This document shows positions 36,691 to 47,440 of a stretch of DNA of 64,000 bases, one piece after another. Source of the stretch: Steinernema hermaphroditum. Its lineage: Eukaryota > Nematoda > Chromadorea > Rhabditida > Steinernematidae. The stretch lies in assembly GCA_030435675.1 (NCBI GenBank), contig CM059621.1:2604001-2668000 (forward strand). The letters are read 5' to 3'. The first letter of the stretch is position 1. The number at the start of each line of letters is the position of its first letter. Made by a program: the position numbers and the translations under genes. The notes below the pieces were generated by a model, which was given only the letters and a program-made list of their open reading frames with translations, was not told the origin of the DNA and did no database searches.

Positions 36691-39301
36691 TTTTGTATTG
36701 TGATATCAATGAGGAAAATAAGTGGTGTTTAGGAATGACACTGTATGTAAGGGATTGGTAAATTGAATTTGGTGCGTTGGCGGTTCGTTTTCCTTGGTCA
36801 ATTTGTAATTGACGTATCGTCACTGGTCATGGTGGGTAGTAGTGCCCCTCCAGCGTCTAGACTGACTAGATTGTGCCTTTTTGTACATATAGGGGACATG
36901 ATTGTTGATAAAGATGAACCCCACTAGACCGGTCGTACCCACATCTCAACAGTTCACAAGGAAAATAATACATTCCACATTCATTCTCGGTGTGTCGCTT
37001 TCTGGGTAACATAAGCGTGAGAGAACAATGGCAAAATAAATGTCAATAACTTGCAATCGCTAAGATTCGGGGAATCCCTCTACATTCGGGGAATCCCTGT
37101 ATGCAATTGTCTTTTGACGCACATACTGTTCGACAAACATTATGAATCACCATGGGACCAGGAAGCTTGCTCGTTCACGTTTGTTTGCGCTCGCCGTTTC
37201 AACACAAAAAAAATATAAATAAAATTCAGTTTACCTAATGCAATACAGCTGTAATGCACGTATTGTCATAGCGGCTCCAGGACCTCGAGCGAACCGATAG
37301 GTTATTTGAGGAATCTTTAATTTCATAATGGCGAACAATAACGGTTTTGATCCAACGTCCCACAGTGGCATAACTCAAAGTGAATCGAAGCATTATTGAA
37401 TTCAGCGAAGCATCAAAGAACATGCTGATGATGTTCATATAATGCTACTACATCATGAAACATGGTCAAAACAACATTAATTGCCATATGTTGTTGATAA
37501 TTTAATTCTTTTGAGTCATCTTGGTGAACAAAACATGGACAAAACGGAGGTGACGTGACAGCGCCAATACTCTAGTCTACAATAGAAGCATCTCCCAGAC
37601 ATATATGAGGATATTAGGAGTGGAATTTAAAGGAAAAACGGTGTCATAAGCGATTCGATACAACCGCAAAGTGGTTTGATCGTTTTCAGTCGATAGGACT
37701 GAGCCTAAGCCGGAGCCTAAGCCAAACTTAAATTTTAGGTCGAATCCAAAAAACGAATATAGGGCTCGCTTCGCTCGTCTGCAGCCTAAATCCTAACTTT
37801 AGTTTACGGCTCAATATTCTGCGGAACGCGAACGCCGAACGCGCGCTTGTGTCGGTCCGCGTTTATGACGCCGCGCTCAAATCGGCCGCTCTTGTGTAGT
37901 GCCACGAGTAAAGACACCAACAACGACAGTTACATATTGGGCTAGCGATCATACATGTGCCACAAATCACACTTAAAACCTAACTCTCCGGAGATCTCTT
38001 TGTTGACATTAGTACACAACATTTTCTATCGAGACGTAAATCAAAATAAGCGAATAGGTCAATTGGTATTACTTAATACTATCGGCGTGAGTTTTCCATT
38101 TCTTTGAGTCTGAACTTTTAGACCGTGTTCCACCATGTTCACCACATTTGGTGCTGCGCTTATAAAAAAACGTGCGGCTGAATGATAACAAAAGTCATAT
38201 ATAACCTTATGTCGATTAAGGTTCGTAGTCAATGCTATTATGCGACTAGTTTTGCATGACCAGGAGCTTCCCAGACTGTCCATAATCGTAAATGTAGTCT
38301 TTATCAAAAAGTTGTGCCACAAGTCCGTGGCAAGCAGTTTCTTTTCTAACACGTCTATCTTCGTCCGTAACATCAGAACCAAAGAAGTCAAAAGGGTAAT
38401 CGCCATAGACAGGCCTTTCATGTGATGACGATCTATAGTGTCTTTTGCAGCTATATATCGATATCTCTGTGATATCATTCTAAACTGTTTCTTATCCTTA
38501 ATTATTGTCCCTCCATTTCATTTACTTGGTAAATACCACTTTTCGCGTTTCCGTCGTATCAAAATGATAGGCATTGGATAGATAACTATCTCATTCGAGA
38601 ACGGAAAATCGCATGTTTCTAGCGCACAAAAGAAATCTCCGAATCATAGAAATCATTTTGTTTTCCGACGCTTTGCGTTAATCGCATCACACGGCTCTTT
38701 GTCATACTGTTTTCCAGCATGCTGCTCACACTTATGTATAATTAATTCAACCCAGATAATTCAATTGAGTGGTTCTATGAACGACGTCAAGGGAGTGATC
38801 CATATAGATTTCGGTGCATGTAACACCCATTTTTTGAGAGTATATAAGCACGGTTTGTGGCTATGCCGTGGTTCATGGCAAACCAAAATTTTTTCGTCGA
38901 TCGCCGAAATATCGGATTCAAATCGGCATTTTAACATCGGGTCAAGAAAATTTTATTGTGTGTTAGTGCTTGGACTTTATCGTGCGACCACACGTTGTGC
39001 TGTGGATCAGTGGTGCAAAATATTTTGCGCATCCAGAAATAGCTTGAGGCACAAAAGCGAAAAACGATATCTATAATTTTGGTTGACGTCAAAATGCATC
39101 TCAATGACATACAGATGTGTTATTCACCAAAACACGCCTCCTAACCTACCATACCAAGAAGAATGAGCTGCTGGATGCAGTCGGAACGTACATCGTCCAT
39201 AGTCCTGAACCCGTATTCAGTATAACCAACCATAGAGTTGTAGTGTGGCGAGCGCTCACTAAATTTCACCTATCCACCTATTTCATCATTAAAAATTCAG
39301 A
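36691..39301. other. long intergenic stretch
   Basis: No gene assigned. A minus-strand frame at 38059-38478 (139 codons) and a plus frame at 38699-39076 are the longest, and neither has recognisable domains. 37695-37725 carries two copies of GAGCCTAAGCC, resembling the nematode telomere unit but too short to mean much. Confidence 0.4.
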
Positions 39302-40479
39302 ATGGAGCTCTACCTGTTCCGTCCGCAGGAGTGGGACGCTCTGTACAACTGTTCCCGCTACCACACCGAGGAAGAATGGGCTGCTCAAGGCAGTCGGAAC
39401 GAGCTGCTCGGGCTGTGGTACCTGATTACCGGGATCTTGTACATGGTAGTGTAGTTTAATGTCGGACTACCATAAAACGGATTATGTAGGTACCGTACAT
39501 TCCATGTCTTCGTGTTATGATAAAACCGGACCTCATCAAGCACTCATGTTTCAAAATCATGATATTCCTGGGAGTAATCGACTTCTTCTGTCTTGGAATC
39601 AACGGTGTTTTGACTGGATATCTCACAATTAAGGGAGCCGTTTTCTGCACGTACCCCAATCTGATCTACATCGCTGGACAGCTGGGTTTAGGTGCGTTTC
39701 TGCAATTGGAGGTTGAGGAATCACTGTCTTTTCAGCTTTGTGGTGCATGGCCTGTATGAGCTGCGCCCTGCTCGCTTTCAACCGATGCGTCGATGTATGG
39801 CGCCCAAAATGGATGATGTTCCTTTTCTCCGAGCACAGAACCTTCTACTGGCTTCTTGGACCCATCTGCTACTTCTTCTATTTCTTCTTTTTCACCAAAC
39901 CCGTTTTGTACACTTCGAAGTTGTACGCTTGGTTCTTCGATCCGTACTTCGGAACTGACGACGTTCCAATCGAACGCTTCCAGGTACCTGTCCCTTCTGG
40001 GGTTCTTTTCACAGTGCTTTTAGTACATGAACTTCCCTCATTCGATCAACAATATCAGCATCGTACTCGCTCTCCTCACCCTTTATGTCTTCCTCTCTTT
40101 CTCCCTCTGGTACAAAGCCCGCATCGCCCAAAGCGAAGCCCTCTCGGCCATGCAGCGTCAAATCGTCATTCAGTCCTGCACCATTTGCGCCTTCGACTTC
40201 CTCGCTGCGATTATTTACGTCTACATGCAATTCTTCGAAACAAGCGTGGTCTTTGTAGTGATTGGACAGATGATGTGGCAAGCAAGTCATGGTAGGATAG
40301 CTTGCTCATTCATCGTATGCATTCGATCTTCAGGTGGAGCAGCTATTGTCTATCTCAGCATGAATAAGACAATTCGTCGTGGTGTCCTCAGGATGTTCAT
40401 ACCAAAGGGCGACACTGGAAGAATCTATGCAAGCAATACACATCAGACAGTCACGCACACGACGCACTCTACTCATTGA
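39302..40479 (+). CDS. Srt-class 7TM chemoreceptor
   Basis: Predicted chemosensory GPCR of 335 aa. Exons: 39302-39445, 39490-39691, 39736-39983, 40024-40291, 40334-40479. Class-typical landmarks are clear: YNCSRYHTEEEW in the extracellular N-terminus, LLGLWYLITGILYM then VPYIPCL (TM1), CFKIMIFLGVIDFFCLG (TM2), GAVFCTYPNLIYIAGQLGL before TM3, LLAFNRCVDVWRP after TM3 (NR replacing DRY), the long Srt EL2 with WFFDPYFG, YMNFPHSINNIS before TM5, and IVYLSMNKTIRR after TM7. The C-tail is Thr/His-rich. The intron at 39984-40023 is needed although the frame stays open. Expected in cilia of sensory neurons; ligand unknown. Confidence 0.92.
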
Positions 40480-41114
40480 TAATTCGTCGTATACATGTGT
40501 CCGTTCTTTGTCATATTTATTTTGTAATTTTGATTAGACTCTTTTCGGGAGTAGCGTTTATATTTGTGGTGGCGGTGTCATGGTTTTTTGCTGTTTCGTG
40601 GCGAACTATCGTGGAAATTGATAAAAAGTACTGCAGCGAACTGAGCTGGTACATAGCCGAGCGACTGTTCGACAGGAGAACTCGAGGAAAGTGCTTATGT
40701 ATTTGTCCCTTTATCGTCTTCCGAGCCGGGTCAATCCGAAAAGCGCCGGGTAGATCCGAGCTAAAGCGGGTTGTGACTCTCACTGCCGAGTCGGCTTAAC
40801 CGATAGCAAACGAAAGCAACGAAAACGTGGATCTTTATCAACAAGACGCCTTAACGAGATGAGACTGAGTATTTATAATTCCAGCACTTCTTTGTCAGTG
40901 AGATCGGGGTGCGATGTAGGATTCAATGTGTGGAGATAATGATGTGCTATTCTTTCACCTATTGTCCATTAACGTGTAACAGTATGATCCTAATTGTTTT
41001 GCAAGTCACTTTTTCAGCCTCAGACAACAAAATTACACGCAGGATAACTCACTCAAGGAAAAATACATTACACTGTTTTCGAGTTATATTGTTGTGATGT
41101 CGAAAACAGCGAGA

Positions 41115-41600
41115 CTCTCACTCGTGTCGCGGTGGTGAGCGGTCGGTCCCTCCGGTCGCTCTCTGAGTGTCTGGTTTGGTCAGATGGCAAACCCTGTGGC
41201 AGTTGTGAGTTTTCCGGCTTCCAGAGGGAATTGGGACACCCGGAAGCCGTAGTCCCACCACCGCTGACAACAAGATGTCCGACACCAGGAATCACGCTGC
41301 GTGAGATGTCACCCTGAAGGTCGCCGACGCTCTGAGTACCAGCGAAGACGCAACTCCCGGACCATGGACTATCAGATGCAAGCTCAGAAGCGTCCGCTGT
41401 GTTGCAAACAATGTTACGCTGCGGCATCCGAAGATTTGCCGACTCCCAGATGCCCCTTGAAGTGCGCCGCCACCCACCGGTTCGACATCAACGCCACGCC
41501 CGGGATGAAGCCGTCTGCCAGACATCCTCTGTTTGTCTATTTTCGGTGTCGCGCAAGGCGTAATGCCTTTGATTCGCGAAATAAAGTCAAAGTCAAAGTC
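41115..41600 (+). repeat. R1 retroposon-like element, full length
   Basis: About 485 bp, GC-rich. It ends with TGTCGCGCAAGGCGTAATGC, CTTTGATTCGCGAAATAAAG and then AGTCAAAGTCAAAGTC, a 6-nt direct-repeat tail. It matches 46934-47440 (minus) along its whole length. The 105-codon frame at 41301-41618 is also open in the other full copy, but I see no known domain. A fixed 3' end plus microsatellite tail suggests copying by a LINE-type reverse transcriptase acting in trans. Confidence 0.7.
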
Positions 41601-42054
41601 GAAAACAGCATGAAATAGGAACAGGAAAACGCAAAAACATCGTCCAGAACAGTGCTGATATGCGAGTTTATAAACGGGACACAGAGGTCTTTTCTGGCAG
41701 CAGACAATTATAATTCTGTGCCAAATCCTTCAGTGTAGACGCTCAGACACGAAAGACATCTAGGTTTTAGATATATTCACTTTACTGGGCTCTCAAAAAT
41801 TACCCAAAAACCGACCGTCCCAGTTTCGCTTCTCCATCTCTGCACCTGGATTCAGCCCCCTCGCCACCTTAACATCCGCGCAAATTGATGGAACCGCTGA
41901 TCGCTCTTCAGATATCGTCTCCAGCAGAAACCAGAAGAAGATCAACGTCAACGGATTCGTGCTTTCTTGTGCATGTATAAGAGACGTCTAACAATGTGTA
42001 AGCCTTTGATACGAGAATGGAAATTAAATAAACTGCATGGCCATATGTGCAAAC

Positions 42055-42385
42055 GAGATGACCAGACACATTCCATGAGCGAAAGGAGTGTCCAATTCAA
42101 TTTATTCTGCGAAATTTCATTAACCTTCCCGCAAGAGAATTAATTTTTATAAAAGGGCAGATTGTGATGAAGGTGTGAATGTGTACTGCACGATTATGCC
42201 GCCAGTTGTGTTGCTCCATATGATAACTATAACTTTTTAATTACCAATGCTTCTGTAAAATCAATTGAAAAAAACTCTAATTGATTTTCTGTCGAGTGAT
42301 GTCGCGTGCCTGTTCCTGTCACTTACCAATGCTTCCTTCCAGGGAAGGTCAATGAAATTTCGTTAAATTGGACACTTTCGTTCTA
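42055..42385. repeat. inverted-repeat (MITE-like) element upstream of 7TM copy D
   Basis: The left end has CGAAAGGAGTGTCCAATTCA and AATTTCATTAACCTTCCC. The right end is its reverse complement in GGGAAGGTCAATGAAATTTC and GTTAAATTGGACACTTTCG. The same arrangement flanks the truncated copy at 52285-52560. It ends about 120 nt upstream of the receptor ATG, so it may form part of the promoter. Confidence 0.6.
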
Positions 42386-42505
42386 GCATTGCGTAGAATC
42401 TTCAGACTTGCTGCTGAGTGCAAGACTGCACTTTGCAGTAATTGTTCTTCTCGATCCCTCCATTACTTCCTCTCCATCATACGTCTTGCGAAAAATATTG
42501 TGCTG

Positions 42506-43546
42506 ATGGGCTTTTTTCCATGGTACTGGTATGTGCAGACATGTGCATCGTTTATTATGTGCCTGCTGTCGCTGTTCCTATTATGTATGTCCGTTGTATT
42601 CCGGAAGCGAAGCCGCCGATCACTCATTGGAACCTTGGGCGCACAAATAATGAACTGCATCTTCTATTGCGTCGTATATCTTATATTAGTATCAACTAAT
42701 ATTCTGACTTGGTTTTTCTATCCAATCTTCAGTTGGTACTTTGCGCAGAATAACATGTATTTTGCTTTATGGGAGAACATTACCAACTATGCCGACATAA
42801 ACCAGGTGTATATCGATGAACATACTGATCGTATTGTAAGGGAACATATTGGAAATGCGACAGCTGCAATGATGCTTGATGACGAAACGATGGATCAGTG
42901 GTTAACAACTCCAAAAGCTACATCGTCAAGACTGTTTAATTATCTCACCTATCACCTATTAGAGCAATGTCGCCATTTTGTGACTCTTGGGAGCGGTCTG
43001 CTTGCCATCGACCGTATTGTACTCATGCTCAAGCCTGCTTGGTATCGTGTAAAACGAATCAGCAGAAAAGTCGCGATGCTGAATATCGCACTTACAATTA
43101 GCAGTTCTGCTTTCGTGATCACAATAGTGACAGCAGATACGCTTACAAACCCGCGACCGAGTGAGCTACTTCTCGATGTCACTTTATTTTATATGGAAAA
43201 CATGTATGTTGTTTTGCCGCACGTGGAAATTGTTTTCTCCATTGCCTTCTGTATTCAATATTGGTTACATGTCCGGAAGGAAAGCAGCGCGATCGTACCA
43301 GTTCGCACCCGAGAGGTGCGTACATTAACAAAAATAATAGTTATAACATTCTTTTAGGTGAACCAAATAGCAATGTTTCAACTTTTGAGTTTGACCGCAT
43401 TTGTTCTTTTCCCGTTCTATTCATTAAGATACTTTCCTTTCAGTGAACTCAGTAGAACCTTACTAGATTATGAGGGTATTTTGTTTGGTGTTCATGTTCT
43501 TCTGTCGTCTACATTCACTTGTTACAAAATGAGAAAGAGTTCGTGA
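42506..43546 (+). CDS. unrecognised two-exon 7TM receptor family, copy D
   Basis: 332 aa; exons 42506-43315 and 43358-43546 (phase 0). Hydrophobic segments at about 11-33, 46-69, 148-170, 188-212, 221-256 (long), 271-295 and 308-331 suggest a seven-TM protein. Between TM2 and TM3 is a large loop (about 75 residues) with the sequon-bearing ENITNYADINQVYIDEHTD. After TM3 comes LLAIDRIVLMLKPAWY, a DR motif like rhodopsin-class DRY. LGAQIMNCIF marks TM2. I do not recognise the family. Chemoreception is inferred from topology, the DR motif, local expansion and neighbours. An upstream open stretch of 46 codons is shared with the broken copy but aligned copies suggest the start used here. Polyadenylation signal at 43607-43612. 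Confidence 0.75.
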
Positions 43547-44096
43547 TCAATCTGTATCGTACTCTTTTATACTGGACAAAGTCTGCTAACGAAAGTTATG
43601 CTATCTAATAAACGAATTCGTCCTCTTTTCCAACCTCTTTTTTATTCGTAAGTCTTTGGTGATCGGTCGTCGAGTTCCTCGTGAGCGGTCGCTCTCAGTC
43701 GTTGTCTTTGGCGCACTGATCACCCGTTCCAATCCGTCGTGGCTGGCGGGGAACGTAGTCGCTCTCTGAGCGTCTGGTCGGTCAGATAGCAAACCCTGTG
43801 GCAGTTGTTAGTGCTTCGGCTTCCAGAGGGAATTGGGACACTCGGAAGCCGTAGTCCCACAGCCGACAACAAGATGTCCGACGCCAGGAATCCAACGCCC
43901 GACGCTACGTGAGATGTCACCCCGAAGGTCGCCGATGCTTATGCAGTTCAAGGTGTCACAAAAGCAACAAGAAGATATCATTCCATTGGTGTTATTAGCA
44001 TTCGGCGCGCCTGAACAATAAGGCGGATGAATAGCGCAGAAGAAGAGTGATGCCGAGAGGTGCTAGAGATGACTTGAAGCGGTGAAGATCTCGCTT
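43547..44096. other. spacer with R1-type repeat
   Basis: 43650-43945 is an R1-like 5' region (GAGCGGTCGCTCTC, CTCTCTGAGCGTCTGG, GTGGCAGTTG, CTTCCAGAGGGAATTGGGAC), 3'-truncated. Nothing else. Confidence 0.5.
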
Positions 44097-45437
44097 CTAC
44101 GAAAGCACTAAAGGTCTGTCTCCGGAACTTCCTCGCTTTGCTATGTCGACAAACGCGTCGCGCGACCTTACCCGTGTTGAGCACCGGCCACGTAGATATT
44201 TCCGAACTTCGGGGTTTACTACCACTAGCGACATTCTGCAAACACTACGTTGTCTTTACGGATGAAATCAGGGCCAATTACGCATTCATGAGATGAGTGA
44301 AAATAACGCCGTCAAAGGTGATAATGTTGGCTATAAAGCTGGTCGATGTTTGTCTGTTATTGACGAGAACTATTGCCGTAGCTGTTATCGTCATGGTGAT
44401 GTTTTGTATCGATGTCTGCAAAAGATACTTTAGTCAACCATCTAAGCCGGCACAGTACATACCTGCGCGAAGAACCTAACATCTCGATGATAGCTGGCAT
44501 CTTGAGGTCCGACGTTCATGGTCTAAAATCGTATGTGAACTCTGAGACCATTGGAATTATCTTACAAATCGAAGATAGAGAATTCTGCTGAACGTGGCCA
44601 AATCCGAACATATGGTGCCGATACATATGGCAACCCAACAGGTGCGGTAGAGTACCGTGCCCACAATAGAATAGTCTCTGTCCAGTTCAACGGAACACTT
44701 GACGAAAACGTTCTCGTAGTAGCGAGGCCCGTAGCCGATGTAGTTACAGGGAATGACTTAATGTAGTTAATTATATGTAGTAGTGCATAAGATTGCGGAT
44801 ACCGTAATGAGCTGCTGAGACAACAAGGACCTCCGTCCATATGCCAATCACGATGATCTTGCAAGTTTTCTTTTTGAAAATTCGTTTATAATGAAGAGGG
44901 AAGCAAACTGCAATTAAGCGATTCAACGAGATGATCTGATGCATAGCGCAAGATTCGTAGACAAAAGTAAAGGCAATGTGGTAAGCCGCGATTCCGAGCC
45001 ATGGAGGGATGCTGTCGGATTGTCTAAAAGTAGAATCCACTCAAAAGACATCCTTGAATTGAAGTTCAAAACCTATATTTCAAGGTTGGTTAAATTGCTT
45101 TTGGATTTTTGGGTATTGTCTTTGAGATGACTTACATTATAGTCACCGGGCCTGAATAGACAACGTGCACGAGATTGTTGAGAATTTCTCCCAGAGTCCG
45201 ACTGGCCCAAAAGCAGCCAAACGCCGTGTGGAAAATTGGCATCTTCTTTATCAGCCACAGGTTGAGAATGCCAAAGCCGACGGAGAAAAGAGCCAGCTAA
45301 ATGGATCCTTGATGTATTTCAGTACCCATTTTGCTCACTGTAAAGGTCAATGTTCCAACAAGCACATCCGTTGTGGTAGCCTCTCCTCTTCCTTGAATTT
45401 CGCTCCCATAAACAAATGAATCGTTAGGGTGCAACAT
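44097..45437 (-). CDS. Srx-class 7TM chemoreceptor, second copy
   Basis: 334 aa on the minus strand. Exons: 45437-45339, 45296-45136, 45023-44803, 44756-44566, 44522-44463, 44415-44282, 44235-44097. Exons 2, 3, 5 and 6 (161, 221, 60 and 134 nt) equal those of the Srx at 21942-23188. Landmarks: LWLIKKMPIFHTAFG, HQIISLNRLIAVCFP after TM3, VIPCNYIGYG in EL2, RDVRFFAQ before TM6, VVVNPEVRKYLRG after TM7. The intron between exons 3 and 4 ends in TTAAG, a weak acceptor. TTTCAG lies 2 nt before the ATG. The plus-strand frames at 44297-44479 and 44551-44766 are antisense shadows of this gene. Predicted sensory GPCR, ligand unknown. Confidence 0.88.
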
Positions 45438-46179
45438 GCCTGAAATAGACTACTAACTAGCACGAAAACATCGTTAACGTTAAAGATCACGCGGCAGCTG
45501 AGCTTATTCTCGGTATGCCATTGCGGTGTCGCTTAAATTAATTGGATATCTGCAACCTTTGACGAATACAAACCTTCGCCGTTGCATTCTCAAAGTTATA
45601 ACAGGTGCTTCACAAAAAGAAGAGATCGAAAATTATGGCAGCTATCGATCTTCGAAAAAGTTCACAACGCCATAATGATGTGGACCACATTGTGGACTAC
45701 GATTAGATGATATGGGACTGATTATGGCCGTAATTTGTCGGGAATGATAAACGCAAAACATCAATTAGTGATTCACAATTATAGTTGGACTTCTAAAGGA
45801 AGAGCAATTACACGAGTTTCGACAATTAGGCGTCTCTCCGGATGTGAAATAAGCCACGATTCAGGAGTCAACAACTTCAAAGTGGTGCTGAAGATCCGGC
45901 AGTTCAGATTACAATGTTCCTTTACTGCTTTTGAAATATCAGTGATGTATGTAGTGAACTTTTGTTAACTGCAGTAAAGAAAGCACAGGCATCATACAAG
46001 GGAACTTTTCGAAGTGTCTAATCAGATCGTGCTGAAAATTGACACACAGAAAAGCAAAACTTAGTGAATGTTACCCGAACATGGCGTCGGCTTATACGCG
46101 CACCAAATAAACACACTTCGACAGTGACACGAATATGAATGTTGGTATAGGCATGATTGTCAAACCACTGGTTTCTGCA

Positions 46180-46255
46180 TATGTGGTTTACCCGGTAAGT
46201 CTCCCACCTGCGAGTTTGAAGACGCAGGGTTCGACTCCCCCCGCTGCCAATATTT
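46180..46255 (+). repeat. tRNA-like segment, degenerate
   Basis: Contains a D-arm-like CCCGGTAAG, a CTGCG...CGCAG stem with an over-long loop, and a T-arm GGGTTCGACTCCCC ending CGCTGCCA. The 5' acceptor strand needed to pair with CGCTGCC is absent, so this is not a functional tRNA. Likely a tRNA pseudogene or SINE head. Confidence 0.4.
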
Positions 46256-46933
46256 ATTTTGTTTCTTTTCTGACTGCCTTGGAGGACTATGTCTATCGTC
46301 TCCGTCGTTTTTAGTTCAATTCCAACTATAAATACAAGCAAGCAGGCGGACACTTCGAAAGGTTGCCTTGTCAGTAAATGACTTACGATAAAGCACCTCT
46401 TATCCAAATAAAAGACTCCTTACACAGGTTTTTAATACACAAATACGGCACGTTTTTGGTAATAATAAGCAAAATGTCATAATCATTAGACACGAAGAAT
46501 TAATACTCTCAGACAGTTTATCTCTGACCGGATCAAGCACGCAACTTTGGGAAAGACGTTCGCATTAAATTGTATTCTCAGTTTCACAAATGTTTATACG
46601 AATACGTTAGCGACTTGTCTCGCCATCTCAGACGATGTACTCGGCCATTACTTCAATTCGAATAACACAACTCGTCGAGAAAATAACATACCTACAACAA
46701 AATTCGCAAGACAAGCTTCAATTTTAGTCGTCGAAGCAAAAACACAGCTTTATTGAAATGTTCTTTTCCACTGGATTCCATGAGAAAACAACACTACAGA
46801 CACTAAATACATTACAATTTCTCGCCCTTTACGTAAATGCATACAGTTAAAACATTCTTCATTCGAAGAAAATATTATTATTACTACAAACAGCAACATG
46901 AAGCTTTCCACCCAATTATGATCACTGATTCAA

Positions 46934-47440
46934 TGCGACTTTCACGACTTTCACGACTTTATTTCGCGAATCAAAAGCATTATGCCTTGCGCGACACCGA
47001 AAATAGACAAACAGAGGATGTCTGGCAGACGACTTCATCCCTGGCGCGGCGTAGATGTCGAACCGGTCGTAGACGGCGCACTTCACGGGGCATCTGGGAA
47101 TCGGCAAATCTTCAGCTGCGGCAGCGGAATATCGTTTGCGGCACAGCGGACGCTTCTGAGCTTGCATCTGATGGTCCGTGGTCCGAGAGTTGCGTCTTCG
47201 CTGGTCCTCAGAGCGTCGGCGACCTTCGGGATGACATCTCACGCAGCGTCGGGCGTCGGATTCCTGGCGCCGGACATCTTGTTGTCAGTGGTGGTGGGAC
47301 TACGGCTTCCGGGTGTCCCAATTCCCTCTGGAAGCCGGAACAGTCACAACTGCCACGGGGTTTGCCATCTGGCCAACCAGACACTCAGAGAGCGACTGGA
47401 GGGACCGACCGCTCGCCACCGCGACACGAGTGAGAGTCGA
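46934..47440 (-). repeat. R1 retroposon-like element, full length
   Basis: Reverse-oriented full copy matching 41115-41600. Its tail, read on the minus strand, is AATAAAG followed by TCGTGAAAGTCGTGAAAGTC, a different short direct repeat from the AGTCAA tail of the other copy. Different tails on one body indicate independent insertions. Confidence 0.7.

Larger units (their letters stand above)
40480..42505. other. intergenic with R1 and MITE-like element
   Basis: 41115-41600 is a full-length R1 and 42055-42385 an inverted-repeat element (both listed). 41930-42035 has an R2-like 3' end. A plus frame at 40476-40799 is open with one hydrophobic segment but ends in GATCCG/GAGCCG repeat sequence, so I do not call it a gene. 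Confidence 0.45.

Noticed and set aside
37695..37725. GAGCCTAAGCC repeats resembling the nematode telomere unit TTAGGC
   Set aside because: Only two imperfect copies; too short for an interstitial telomere tract.
38059..38478. 139-codon minus-strand frame
   Set aside because: Long for chance but with no recognisable domain, splice partner or flanking signals; left unannotated.
40476..40799. 107-codon frame after the Srt gene with one hydrophobic segment
   Set aside because: Its second half is GATCCG/GAGCCG repeat sequence; no acceptor, polyadenylation signal or homology.
44297..44479. Plus-strand single-TM small protein
   Set aside because: Antisense shadow of exons 5-6 of the minus-strand Srx gene.
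44551..44766. Plus-strand 71-codon frame that reads like a structured protein
   Set aside because: It lies antisense to exon 4 of the Srx receptor, whose minus-strand reading matches its paralogue (PCNYIGY..., TCW..., ILYLRF).
46180..46255. Possible functional tRNA
   Set aside because: The T-arm is good, but the 5' acceptor strand and a 7-nt anticodon loop are missing.
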